A DNA stretch of 57,489 bases from Bacteroidales bacterium (GTDB lineage: Bacteria; Bacteroidota; Bacteroidia; Bacteroidales; VadinHA17): contig PMIJ01000159.1 in the NCBI GenBank assembly GCA_003157015.1, positions 1-57,489 of the forward strand, written 5' to 3'. The position numbers and the translations under genes are program-made. Below, in pieces: positions 34,284-42,650 of this stretch. The notes under the pieces were generated by a model that was not told the origin of the DNA, searched no databases, and was given only the letters and a program-made list of their open reading frames with translations. How positions within the stretch are numbered: position 1 is the first letter of the stretch; every line of letters starts with the position of its first letter.

Positions 34284-35102
34284 TTAATGTTGGAATTTGA
34301 TCTCAAAAATATATGGCCAAAATTTTCCAGTCACAAAAATTCTGTTTCTTTTTGAGTCATAGGCTATTCCGTTGGTAGCTTCTGATTGGGGATTTTCTTT
34401 TCTTGATTTAAGAAATAAAGTAGTCAAGTCAATCAGCCCAACAATTTTACCACTCTTAGGATCAATCTTGGCGATATAATTAGTTGTCCAAATATTGGCA
34501 TAGATGTAACCATTAATAAACTCTAATTCATTTGCATAAAGTGCCGAAGATCCATTATAAGTTATATTTATTTTTTTAATCTCCTTAAGACTATCAGGAT
34601 CCCAATATGTTATAAAATTGGTGCCATCACTCATGATAATAGAATTCCCATCCGTTGTCATACCCCAACCTTCTTTATTTATGTAACTGAATGTCCCAAT
34701 CTGTTTAAAATTGTCTGAGTCGTAGATAAATCCCAATTGGTTTTTATATGTCAGCTGGTATAGTTTATTTTTAAAAAAGAGAATACCCTCGCCGAAATAC
34801 TTGTCTCGATCAATTTCTACTTTAACATCAATATTGCCTGTCTTTAAATTTACAATGCCAATTACTGACCTAGTCTTAGGATAATTCTCAGGTGATCCAG
34901 TACTTTCAAAAAGTTTATTGTCATGGAATATTAGGCCTTCAGTATAAGATTCTATGCTATGCGGGTAAGTATTTTTTATAGTGTATTTTATTAAACTGAT
35001 CCCATTAATGTCCTTATTCAGGGATTGCAATCTTGATGTTCGGTCGTTGTTGCAACTTGTGAATAGAATTGTTATTAGGAGAACTATGAGGAATCTGGTC
35101 AT
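34284..35102 (-). CDS. Glutaminyl-peptide cyclotransferase, lipoprotein
   Basis: A 272-residue beta-propeller enzyme of the plant/bacterial QC family (Glu_cyclase_2). It forms N-terminal pyroglutamate on peptides. Family patterns: SYTEGLIF (about 55), ESTGSP (about 67), FGEGILFF (about 105), ANELEFINGYIYANIW (about 190), then NGIAYDSKRNRIFVTGKFWP. The signal LFTSC gives a lipoprotein Cys at about residue 17. Likely in the periplasm. It is preceded by 360 bases without a gene and followed by attC-like site 3. Confidence 0.85.
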   Translation of the reverse strand: MTRFLIVLLITILFTSCNNDRTSRLQSLNKDINGISLIKYTIKNTYPHSIESYTEGLIFHDNKLFESTGSPENYPKTRSVIGIVNLKTGNIDVKVEIDRDKYFGEGILFFKNKLYQLTYKNQLGFIYDSDNFKQIGTFSYINKEGWGMTTDGNSIIMSDGTNFITYWDPDSLKEIKKINITYNGSSALYANELEFINGYIYANIWTTNYIAKIDPKSGKIVGLIDLTTLFLKSRKENPQSEATNGIAYDSKRNRIFVTGKFWPYIFEIKFQH

Positions 35103-35463
35103 GAGAATTTTATATGATTTGTATTAAGCTGTAGGTCAGTGGTATATTGCAGCTAACTCATTTATACATTTTCTAAAGGTAGATATATTAATACCCTATG
35201 TTGGAATTATTGCACACCTTTATTCAGTTTTATTTCTTGTTTAAATTATTAAAAGATCATCAAACGGACTCAGAATCTTCTAGAGTAAACTTTTCAAGGG
35301 CAAAATAATTGTCAATAAATCTTCTGGACATTTAAAGCACAGCCCCGTCAGTCACAATAGTATCGTATTGACAACGCACTGAAATACAATTCTATACAAT
35401 ACTTTTGTCTGACTTTCAACGGTCCTTCTTCATATTAAAGTTATACATATTATTTGAATTGAT

Positions 35464-35604
35464 CTATATAATTTCTTCATCCTCCATACTGTAGTAATTA
35501 CCTTCCGGGACTATAATCAAATGATCTAATGACTGTATATCCATAACAATCCCTGATTCCTTTATCTTCCTGGTTATTGCAATATCAGCTTCACTTGATT
35601 GTAT
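35464..35604 (-). pseudogene. Decayed C-terminal fragment of a second radC-like gene
   Basis: The minus strand reads SSEADIAITRKIKESG, VMDIQSLDHLIIV, EGNYYS and a stop at 35464-35466 (47 codons). It lines up with the C-terminus of the RadC-like protein at 35871 (SESDIKITQKIKEAG, LMDIQLLDHLILT, DGTYYS). The JAB catalytic part is gone. It lies in the otherwise empty stretch 35103-35679. The remaining 35103-35463 shows no signal I recognise. Confidence 0.7.
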
Positions 35605-35628
35605 ATTACTTTAAAGATCGTATAATAA

Positions 35629-35655
35629 CCCCGACGTGGTATTGTCCTGTCGGGG
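35629..35655. terminator. Hairpin after the small zinc-ribbon gene
   Basis: CCCCGAC (35629-35635) pairs perfectly with GTCGGGG (35649-35655), 13-base loop. It is 24 bases after the minus-strand stop at 35680 and is followed on that strand by TTATTATACG, a weak T-rich tail. Confidence 0.55.
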
Positions 35656-35679
35656 TATCATTAAAAATAGTATTATCAA

Positions 35680-35862
35680 TTATAGTCCTGGATCAGCATC
35701 ACTATACATATCTGAAAAGTCATCTGGTGGTTGATTTATCATATCCCAGCATTCATCACAAGTATTTACAGTTGATGATGATATATAACCATCAGATATA
35801 AGTTTTAGAGTTTCTTCATCAGGGAAGAAATACTCACCACAATGTATACATCTAATTTTCAT
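35680..35862 (-). CDS. Small zinc-ribbon-like protein
   Basis: Sixty residues with two Cys pairs (CIHCG near 5-9, and CDECW near 35-39), the arrangement of a small Zn ribbon, and an acidic C-terminus. No named family. It begins 8 bases after the stop of the RadC-like gene and so is probably translated from the same message. A regulatory or protein-binding role would be a guess. Confidence 0.6.
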   Translation of the reverse strand: MKIRCIHCGEYFFPDEETLKLISDGYISSSTVNTCDECWDMINQPPDDFSDMYSDADPGL

Positions 35863-35870
35863 AGTCTTAA

Positions 35871-36329
35871 TTATAAAAGTCCATTATCTGCAAAGCTGTA
35901 ATAAGTCCCATCCATTGTCAGGATAAGGTGGTCCAAGAGCTGAATGTCCATAAGATTACCAGCTTCTTTAATCTTTTGAGTGATCTTTATATCCGATTCA
36001 GAGGGATTCAAATTCCCGGATGGGTGGCTATGGCAGACTATTATACCAGCTGCGTTCGCTTTAATAGCACCTTGAAAAATTAACCGGACATCCGTAACCG
36101 TCCCGGATAAACCTCCCTTAGAAACAGGCATAATGCCTAATACTGAATTGGACCGGTTCATTAGTAGAAGTTTAAACTCCTCAATATGTTCTATAGAATC
36201 CAGATCCCAATTCTCCATAAATATGTCAAATGCATCCTTTGAGCATTTAACTTGTAGCCTCTCTGAAGCTTTGACCTTAGTTCTATAGACAAGTCTTACT
36301 TCAGATATAGTTGTCTGTTGCGTTTTCAT
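35871..36329 (-). CDS. RadC-like JAB-domain protein
   Basis: A 152-residue JAB/MPN-domain protein of the RadC type without the N-terminal helix-hairpin-helix. The Zn motif is HSHPSGNLNPSESD (about 105-118); MPVSKGGLSGT and LLDHLILT also fit the family. Such short RadC homologues are common cargo of Bacteroidota mobile elements; their activity is unknown, and a DNA-repair role for RadC is disputed. A hairpin AGCCTGG (36364-36370)/CCAGGCT (36381-36387) stands 35 bases upstream of its start. A fragment of a second copy lies 270 bases downstream. Confidence 0.85.
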   Translation of the reverse strand: MKTQQTTISEVRLVYRTKVKASERLQVKCSKDAFDIFMENWDLDSIEHIEEFKLLLMNRSNSVLGIMPVSKGGLSGTVTDVRLIFQGAIKANAAGIIVCHSHPSGNLNPSESDIKITQKIKEAGNLMDIQLLDHLILTMDGTYYSFADNGLL

Positions 36330-36688
36330 ATGATTTTGATTAGTGATTAATTAGAAATGAGAAAGCCTGGTCCCAAATCCCCAGGCTGTACAATTGAATA
36401 TTTATAATGCTGATATATAGGTAGATATATTAATGTGCAACTACAATAATTAGTCTAAATGCTTCGTATTAAGCAATTTAAATGTATTGTTGAGTTTCGT
36501 ATTGCACTAATACTATAGGGATATAGAAAGTTGCGAAATATGCAGTAAATAGCCTAAGATGAGGGTGTAATCGAACAGTATATAGCTGATATTAAGCTTA
36601 ATAGCAATGATGGGGAATTGGGAAGTTAGGTTGCACTAAGTAGCACAGTTTTGGTCATGTTGAAATACCCATGTTAAGTCTTCTGGCA
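36330..36688. other. Gene-free stretch with one hairpin
   Basis: 359 bases between the RadC-like and DUF4249 genes (tail of the latter). Only the stem 36364-36387 stands out. Several ATATAG/AATGTATTG words recur, but I see no gene, clear promoter or repeat. Confidence 0.4.
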
Positions 36689-37942
36689 TCATTCAAGATC
36701 AACCCAGAAATCCGGTTTAGCGGGAAAGCCTGTCAAATTGCATAAAGCACAAGGCTTCAATGAAAAATCAAGTTTCAGAAGGTTATTTACGGTAATTAGT
36801 CCTACTGGTGAATTATCATTTTTCAATTCGGGTTTCACAAAAATATAATTGCCTGAGTCCATAAACCAACGGTATATTTTATCAAACGTTGCAGTTAGAT
36901 CACCCGGATAATCATCAGGAGATCTTCTTATTAAAACGCAATCGGTCTGGTAATGTGGCAGATACAGCGGATCAAGATCGTGTGAAGTTATAAATATCCT
37001 TTTCTGGCTTACAGCTGAAACTTCAAAATACCCGAGCACTCTTTCATTATTATTATTCACATTATGAATATTACTGATTACAGTGAAAGGCTGTAAAGCA
37101 AAAATATCTCCCCCTGCTTCACCTACTTTTTTAAGATTATTCCAGAAATCATATTCAGTGTTTGAAATTGAGTACTGTTTTACCAGAATGCTATACTCCT
37201 GAGTTAACCTGTCAGATTCAATTGGATTTATAAACTGGATCTCCTGTCCATTTATAAAATTGACTCCTCCGGGAAGGGCTGAATTTATTATTATATCTCC
37301 CGACTCGTTCTTTTTCCAGCATACGTTATTTAAAAAAGGCACTGATTCAAAAAAGGAAGTGTCAGGGTCAATGTAAGTACATACATATTGCTGTGCTCCC
37401 GGCAGGATAAATTTCCATACTTCTTCGAATGTCCAGCGGAAGTACTCGTTCATTCCTGTGGTTTCAGTTGAATTCAGCAATATTTTTAAACCGGTAAAAG
37501 ATTCTCCGAGGGTTCCTGAAATTTCATCACCCTTCTCGTAATAGACCTTATCAATTCCTGTAACCGGTACCATCATGCACTCATCTGATTTATACTCTTT
37601 CCCGTCGCTTGTTAGAATATGCATAGTATACTTCTGACCAATAACGCCTGAAAATGAAGTGCTGTCTGTTTTATAAAATCCGTTATTGCTATATTGAAGG
37701 TCAGTCTTTATACCATCTCCGTCAGTGATAAAAACATTTGCGTCTGTTACGTTTTCAGGTATAGAATTTGCCTGGCCGAATGTCCTACTCAATTTTATTT
37801 TATATGAACTATTTTCATTGGTAATGAGACCCTCAACAACCAGAAGTGAGTTAAAATTTTTAAGGTTAGGAACATAAGGATCGATACATGATGAAGAAGC
37901 GACCAAAAACAAAAATGCAATAATCCTTATTATTGCTTTCAT
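36689..37942 (-). CDS. DUF4249 family lipoprotein, orphan
   Basis: A 417-residue DUF4249 protein with a lipoprotein signal (LVASSSC, Cys about 19). Conserved parts: LLVVEGLIT, TFGQANSIPENV, FRWTFEEVWKF, EYSILVKQYSISNTEYDFW, GYFEVSAVSQKRIF, and CALC...AKPDFW at the end. Unlike the chromosomal copy at 7861 it has no TonB receptor next to it. It differs clearly from the copies at 7861 and 39222, which are more alike. Possibly an outer-membrane lipoprotein stranded when its receptor gene was lost or left behind. Confidence 0.87.
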   Translation of the reverse strand: MKAIIRIIAFLFLVASSSCIDPYVPNLKNFNSLLVVEGLITNENSSYKIKLSRTFGQANSIPENVTDANVFITDGDGIKTDLQYSNNGFYKTDSTSFSGVIGQKYTMHILTSDGKEYKSDECMMVPVTGIDKVYYEKGDEISGTLGESFTGLKILLNSTETTGMNEYFRWTFEEVWKFILPGAQQYVCTYIDPDTSFFESVPFLNNVCWKKNESGDIIINSALPGGVNFINGQEIQFINPIESDRLTQEYSILVKQYSISNTEYDFWNNLKKVGEAGGDIFALQPFTVISNIHNVNNNNERVLGYFEVSAVSQKRIFITSHDLDPLYLPHYQTDCVLIRRSPDDYPGDLTATFDKIYRWFMDSGNYIFVKPELKNDNSPVGLITVNNLLKLDFSLKPCALCNLTGFPAKPDFWVDLE

Positions 37943-38411
37943 ACTAATGCAAACTTTAAAGCAGAATTAGTAATTATTATTAGAATAAATACCAATATCA
38001 TATAAAGATAAGATATTATTCATTCCAAGTTGGTGAAGAATATAAGATTTATGTTTTGAGGGAAATAGCTGTTCCACTTTGAAAATCTTGAGCAGCAATC
38101 TCATTTATCACTTTAAAAATATTGTAAAGAATTTGTCCTGAATATACCACCTGTACCAGAGGCAGAAATTGTATTCTGTGGCTGAATTGTCAATTAATAA
38201 CCAAATTGCATAATTGAAATTTGATCTATAGGAGTAATATAAATTGCAATTAGAAATCTGCTATTTAATGTGCTGTATTAATGTGTTTTACGTAACATTA
38301 TTGTTTCTAATTCGTATAAATTAATATTGCACAGATCGTGTCAGTTTTATCCGGAAATTGATGACTTAATCTGATCCGGAATAATCATTTACATTTTAAT
38401 AACAAAGAATT
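37943..38411. other. Gene-free A+T-rich stretch
   Basis: 469 bases between divergent genes (DUF4249 on minus, small hypothetical on plus). No open frame of note, no strong palindrome and no exact promoter match; promoters for both flanking genes should lie here. Confidence 0.35.
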
Positions 38412-38690
38412 ATGAATACATTGAAAATGCAATTCAGAATGAATGGCTTACCCTATACATTAATAAATCGAAATGATAAAGTTGCTTTGTATGGAATTGG
38501 TGGCGAGTTTACAGATAAAATCCTACATTGGGAAGTAGATATCATTTACATAAGAAAAGATAAATATGGTGAACGAGAACATATAGCGAAAAACGATGAT
38601 TTTGGTCGTGACAGAAGCAGATGTTTCATGAATGAGAAACTTGCTCTGGAATACTATGATAAGTTAACCTTAGATCTATCGCAGGGGTAG
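38412..38690 (+). CDS. Small hypothetical protein of mobile-element type
   Basis: Ninety-two residues, no signal peptide or membrane segment; basic middle (YIRKDKYGEREHIAKNDDFG) and an acidic end. I know no family. It precedes the endonuclease VII-like gene by 27 bases in the same direction, so the two may be one transcript. Small proteins of this sort are common in Bacteroidota integrative elements. Confidence 0.6.
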   Translation: MNTLKMQFRMNGLPYTLINRNDKVALYGIGGEFTDKILHWEVDIIYIRKDKYGEREHIAKNDDFGRDRSRCFMNEKLALEYYDKLTLDLSQG

Positions 38691-38717
38691 ACCAAAATAC
38701 AAAAGTGATACTTTAAC

Positions 38718-39068
38718 ATGATGAAAGAATTAATTCCTACCCCTGCTATTGAATTTAGGACACATAGAATAGTAGCAGATGGCGGTTTTTGGTTTCCGGA
38801 ATCTGGTGAGAAAAATCGAAGGTGTAAAAAATACGGTATAGCCCCAGAGGTTTACAACATATTATTTAACAAACAAGAAGGTAGTTGTGCCATCTGTGGT
38901 GTTCACCAAAGTGAACTGCCATATACTCTATGTATTGATCATGACCATAGTACAGGAATAGTCAGGGGATTATTATGCCATAAATGTAATACAGGAATAG
39001 GCAAATTTGAAGATAATGCAGAGTTATTAGAAAAGGCCATTAATTATTTGAACCTCTCTAAAAATTAG
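38718..39068 (+). CDS. Recombination endonuclease VII-like (HNH/treble-clef) nuclease
   Basis: A 116-residue protein with the T4 endonuclease VII-type treble-clef: CAICG (about 54-58), LCIDHDHSTGIVRGLLC (about 72-88) and HKCNTGIG. Four Cys bind Zn, and DHDH is the nuclease core. T4 endonuclease VII resolves branched DNA; small relatives in phages and islands may have the same or a simple nicking role. It starts with two adjacent ATG codons. No phage structural genes are around it. Confidence 0.85.
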   Translation: MMKELIPTPAIEFRTHRIVADGGFWFPESGEKNRRCKKYGIAPEVYNILFNKQEGSCAICGVHQSELPYTLCIDHDHSTGIVRGLLCHKCNTGIGKFEDNAELLEKAINYLNLSKN

Positions 39069-39221
39069 GATTTGAAGGAGTGCTAGACAGTAGGAGATAG
39101 TATCAACTATAGATCAATATCTCACTCTGCTACAAATAATTGGCAAAGGCCTCAATTTCTTTCTAACTATTTTTTTGAGATTCTTCGATTTAGTCATTCA
39201 AACTTCTTTTTTGATAACCTA

Positions 39222-40343
39222 TTATTTATTTTCTGTCCAAAAATCAGGACGTATATTTGTGCCTCTGACTGTACAATCGGCACAACCTTCGCTATATGTG
39301 ACTATCCAAGAGTTTAAAGTTTCTCCAATTAACCAGACACTTTGATTGAGACCTGGAATAGGGCCATTTTTAACAATAGTATCTGCATTGCAATAATCAG
39401 CAGTATATTGGTTTACCAGACCCCTAAAATGATCTTTTATAAAAATCCTTTTTGATGATTTGGCTGAAACACTGAAATAACCCAAAACCTTTTCATTCGG
39501 ATCATCAACACAATAAACATTGTTGACAACAGATGATGGTATAATATCATAAAGGCTACCTACCTCTTCAGATAGTTTTTGCAGTTGCTCCCAATAGAGG
39601 TATTCCTGTTCATTCAGAGAATATTGGTTCACTAATATGCTGTATTTTACGAGTAACCTGTCTGTTTGATTTGATATAAAATTTAAAGGATACCTGGTTA
39701 TATTATCTTTCTCTAATACAGAAGTATTTTTAATATTAATTAATTCGGAATTAGCTGATATCCAGCATATCCTGTTTGAAACAGGAAAATAAAGATGGAA
39801 TTCCCATGTCTCAACAAACTCCCACCTGTAATATTTGCATTGATTTGTCGGATCATGAGTATCTAAATAAACCTGGCAACCCTCTTCCATATAATTCCCA
39901 TCGGCAGATTCTGTAATAGTCACTTTTTTATAATAAACACTATCAATAGGAGGAACAGATTTCATCTCCATAGGATATGATTCGTAGTTATGATTATTAG
40001 AATACGAATTTGTATTAATATGCAAGGTGTATGACCGACCTACTGAACCTTGAAATTCTGTGGAATCTGATGCATAAGTACCGGCAACTGATTCCGTGAA
40101 ATTAAAGGAATTACCTAGATCATCAGTAACCGTAACAATGCATCCTTTAATAGGTAAAGGGGTATTTCTAGTTCCCAGAGGAAGGGATCTCGACAGTTTT
40201 ATAGTGTTTTTACCAGGTTGATCAGTAATCAAACCATCAACAATAATCAATTCCAAATTATAATTGGCTTTGGGAATAAACGGAGTAATACAACTGTTCA
40301 GAAGAAGCAATGAAATCAATATAATTTCCCAATTCGGATTCAT
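39222..40343 (-). CDS. DUF4249 family lipoprotein, island paralogue of the 7861 gene
   Basis: A 373-residue DUF4249 lipoprotein; the signal ends in LLLNSC (Cys about 18). It aligns end to end with the chromosomal protein of 7861-8994: IIVDGLITD, TYASDSTEFQGSVGR, YLDTHDPT, KYSILVNQYSLNEQEYLYW, FSVSAKSSKRIFI and CADCTVRGTNIRPDFW. I judge more than half of the positions identical. It has no receptor next to it. A recent origin by duplication or capture, rather than vertical inheritance, is the simple reading. Confidence 0.88.
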   Translation of the reverse strand: MNPNWEIILISLLLLNSCITPFIPKANYNLELIIVDGLITDQPGKNTIKLSRSLPLGTRNTPLPIKGCIVTVTDDLGNSFNFTESVAGTYASDSTEFQGSVGRSYTLHINTNSYSNNHNYESYPMEMKSVPPIDSVYYKKVTITESADGNYMEEGCQVYLDTHDPTNQCKYYRWEFVETWEFHLYFPVSNRICWISANSELINIKNTSVLEKDNITRYPLNFISNQTDRLLVKYSILVNQYSLNEQEYLYWEQLQKLSEEVGSLYDIIPSSVVNNVYCVDDPNEKVLGYFSVSAKSSKRIFIKDHFRGLVNQYTADYCNADTIVKNGPIPGLNQSVWLIGETLNSWIVTYSEGCADCTVRGTNIRPDFWTENK

Positions 40344-40460
40344 TAATCAGATTTTCATAAAGTACTCAAATTCTGTACCAAGATTTTGCATTGTTTAAAC
40401 CTATGCCAACCATATTTATCAAAATATTTAATTATCTAATGTTCACGGATGTAATCAATT

Positions 40461-40541
40461 AACCTTAACAGCCACTCAAAGTTTAGTTAATTGTTGTCAG
40501 TGTCAGGAGTTTTCCTTTCAAACACATTTCGAGTTAGTTAT
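40461..40541 (-). other. attC-like palindromic site 4, diverged
   Basis: CTTAACAG near 40464-40471, GTTTAGTTAATTGTTG, GTCAGGAG, CTTTTCAAAC-like loop, then TTTCGAGTTAG (about 40527-40537). Order and words match sites 1 and 2. The next gene on the minus strand starts its 3' end 230 bases on (40774); the sequence between may be a decayed cassette. Confidence 0.4.
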
Positions 40542-40773
40542 TTTTGAATTATTCCGGATCAAAATAATTCTCATTTTGAAACCTAATAATCTTAGTTCGT
40601 TAGTATTGCTTGTCCACAATATAATTAAGTACGAATTCACTGTTGGCAAAAAGTCTTGTTGCCAAGAGTTTAAGTTTTGATTTTTTTGCTCATTGGCTTA
40701 TTATCATATAAGTAATAAAAATGTGTCTAATTATTTTGAATACCAATACCTCCTTTTGGAAAAATCAAAAATC

Positions 40774-41529
40774 TTACCAACCTTCATCATAGGTCTTGGT
40801 TTTGATAATAATTGCTCCGCCATATCCGCGAGAGCCATAAATTGCAGCTGCCGTACCTTTGAGTACCGATATTGAGGCAACTGAAGAAGGTTGGATATCA
40901 TTAATTGATCCGCCAGGCATACCGTCAATTATTATTAGTGGCCCAACGGAACCGAAAAGATCTCCGGAACCCTGAAGTATAATTCTGTAGTTTCCCGGCG
41001 TTCCTATGACTCTTACCCCCGAAACTTCCCTCCAAATCATTTCTGCGATAGAACTGTAAGAAGCATATTTTTTATTGCTCCCGTCAATAAAGCTGATATC
41101 GGTTGTAATATCTTTCCTTTTCATATGTGCATAGCCGACATCAACTGATTCTTCACCCACTGGAATTTTATTACTACCCAGTACACTTATTCCCCCTTCT
41201 CTGGGGTGCAACTTCCATGACGGCTGGTTCTCAAAGTTAAAATCAATCCGGCTCCTTCCATAGATATCTTCTTCCTGTAATCCATAACCAAAAGTGAAGA
41301 TGCCTAATTTGATTGCTGTAAGGGCAACTCTAATTTTAAAAATTCCTTTAGAATCGGTTGTTGAACGGGTTTTTATGCCATCGATCATTACTATCGCATT
41401 CTCAATGGGTTCCTTCTCGGCATTAAGCACAGTTCCTTTTATTGTCATTCTGGCATCGTCAGTCTGAGCAGATAAGCTACTCAGAAATAATGTTGAGAAG
41501 GAGATCAGGGAAACAAGTTTTATTTTCAT
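40774..41529 (-). CDS. Plug-only TonB-receptor-like secreted protein
   Basis: A 251-residue protein. Signal peptide (about 1-21), carboxypeptidase-D-like domain (about 27-85, IKGTVLNAEKEPIENAIV) and a receptor plug (about 160-245: GVRVIGTPGNYRIILQGSG, LIIIDGMPGG, SISVLKGTAAAIYGSRG, GAIIIKTK). It ends where a barrel should begin. Either a truncated receptor or, since the ending is tidy, an independent plug protein like the C-terminus of the gene at 9023. No barrel remnant can be read downstream. Confidence 0.78.
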   Translation of the reverse strand: MKIKLVSLISFSTLFLSSLSAQTDDARMTIKGTVLNAEKEPIENAIVMIDGIKTRSTTDSKGIFKIRVALTAIKLGIFTFGYGLQEEDIYGRSRIDFNFENQPSWKLHPREGGISVLGSNKIPVGEESVDVGYAHMKRKDITTDISFIDGSNKKYASYSSIAEMIWREVSGVRVIGTPGNYRIILQGSGDLFGSVGPLIIIDGMPGGSINDIQPSSVASISVLKGTAAAIYGSRGYGGAIIIKTKTYDEGW

Positions 41530-41785
41530 ATCCTTCAGGTTTAATAAGGACTAATACTTCCTGTTTATCTAAAAGTAATCAAAATCTATACCAAAGTTAT
41601 TTAGTAATTAGTTCAAATTCGAATTAATTTAACGGTCCTTAGTTATGATAAAATATTACTATTAATTTTTTACACAAATATATTTTTCAGTCAACTATTT
41701 AACAAAGGTCAAGTACTGTTTGCAATAAAGCATTTATAGTTTATCTCTCAAATTACTTTACAATTACTTTCAATCAAATTCAATC

Positions 41786-42083
41786 GAGCGCGAGCCGTCC
41801 GCGAAGGGCTGAGCGTTAATAAACAGCCTGGTAGGCTGTTTTAGCGAGGAGCCCGACTGCAGGGGAGGAAATTTTCGGCATATGAAGTGGGGTTATTGAA
41901 TGACTAAAGCAAGGCTTATGAAATAACCCATTGGGCTGGGCCTTGCTGTGTCATGAAATATTGCTTTATGCAAACCCACGTGTGCCGATTAAAATTGGAT
42001 GCCGCAGGCTCGCACTTATTAATAGTGAGGGTTGCGATTTATGTTGTATACCTTAGACATGAGATTTTCAATATGCAACATAA
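41786..42083. ncRNA. Strongly structured non-coding element, unassigned
   Basis: A G+C-rich block in A+T-rich surroundings. Stems: AAACAGCCT/AGGCTGTTT with a three-base loop (41821-41841); TCGGCA/TGCCGA (41875-41880, 41983-41988) enclosing GTGGG/CCCAC (41887-41891, 41975-41979) and ATGAC+AGCAAGGC/GCCTTGCT+GTCAT (41900-41915, 41940-41954); an alternative GGGTTATT/AATAACCC (41890-41897, 41922-41929); and TTATGTTG/CAACATAA (42039-42046, 42076-42083). It is not a tRNA or known riboswitch I can name. It lies just after the DUF1772 gene on the minus strand, in the same relation as the attC-like sites. Confidence 0.5.
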
Positions 42084-42161
42084 AGAGAGCATCCACGAAC
42101 ACCTTTTTGCCTGACAAAAATATCAGATTGACATTAGCAATATGAATATCTGTTCACCCGA

Positions 42162-42617
42162 TCAATTCTTTTTAATACTTATCCAGGTAACAAGAAATAA
42201 TGCTATCAATTCTGCAATAGTTCGCATAATATGAAATGACCACCATTTGTCCCGAAGCTCCGATAAATTTGCTGGAAGAGAATCAGTAGTCCATGTCATT
42301 ATAATTTTATTAATTGATTGATTGCCAAATCGTGATATAAGGATACAACTAATAAAAAATAAAGAAGCAATGAGTAAAACAATAAGGTCCTCTTTATTAC
42401 CTTTTTGAAGAAAGGCAGATATAATTGTAATGACAGTTGCAAAAACTACAAGCGAAATCATCAATACATTAAGTGACCGAATAGTATTTTGCTGTTGTTC
42501 AATATAAGTTGAAGGGGATAGGTCTAAAGGATTAAATCCTATCCATATTCCAACACTAATTCCAGCAAGTAATGCAGCTACAATAATATTTAGAAAACGA
42601 ATAACTGAGATTATCAT
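42162..42617 (-). CDS. DUF1772-like four-helix membrane protein
   Basis: A 151-residue membrane protein with four hydrophobic segments (about 5-27, 50-68, 78-96 and 130-148). The NQSINKIIMTW and WWSFHIMRT stretches fit the DUF1772 (anthrone oxygenase-like) pattern. Function unknown. It is 33 bases after the metallo-beta-lactamase-fold gene on the same strand, so both should be one operon. The pairing suggests redox or detoxification, without proof. Confidence 0.7.
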   Translation of the reverse strand: MIISVIRFLNIIVAALLAGISVGIWIGFNPLDLSPSTYIEQQQNTIRSLNVLMISLVVFATVITIISAFLQKGNKEDLIVLLIASLFFISCILISRFGNQSINKIIMTWTTDSLPANLSELRDKWWSFHIMRTIAELIALFLVTWISIKKN

Positions 42618-42650
42618 AAATTTGGTATTTAAATAAAAAACTCCTTAGAC

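Noticed and set aside
41786..42083. Group II intron or retron RNA
   Set aside because: No reverse transcriptase gene lies near, and I cannot find a domain V or an msr/msd arrangement.
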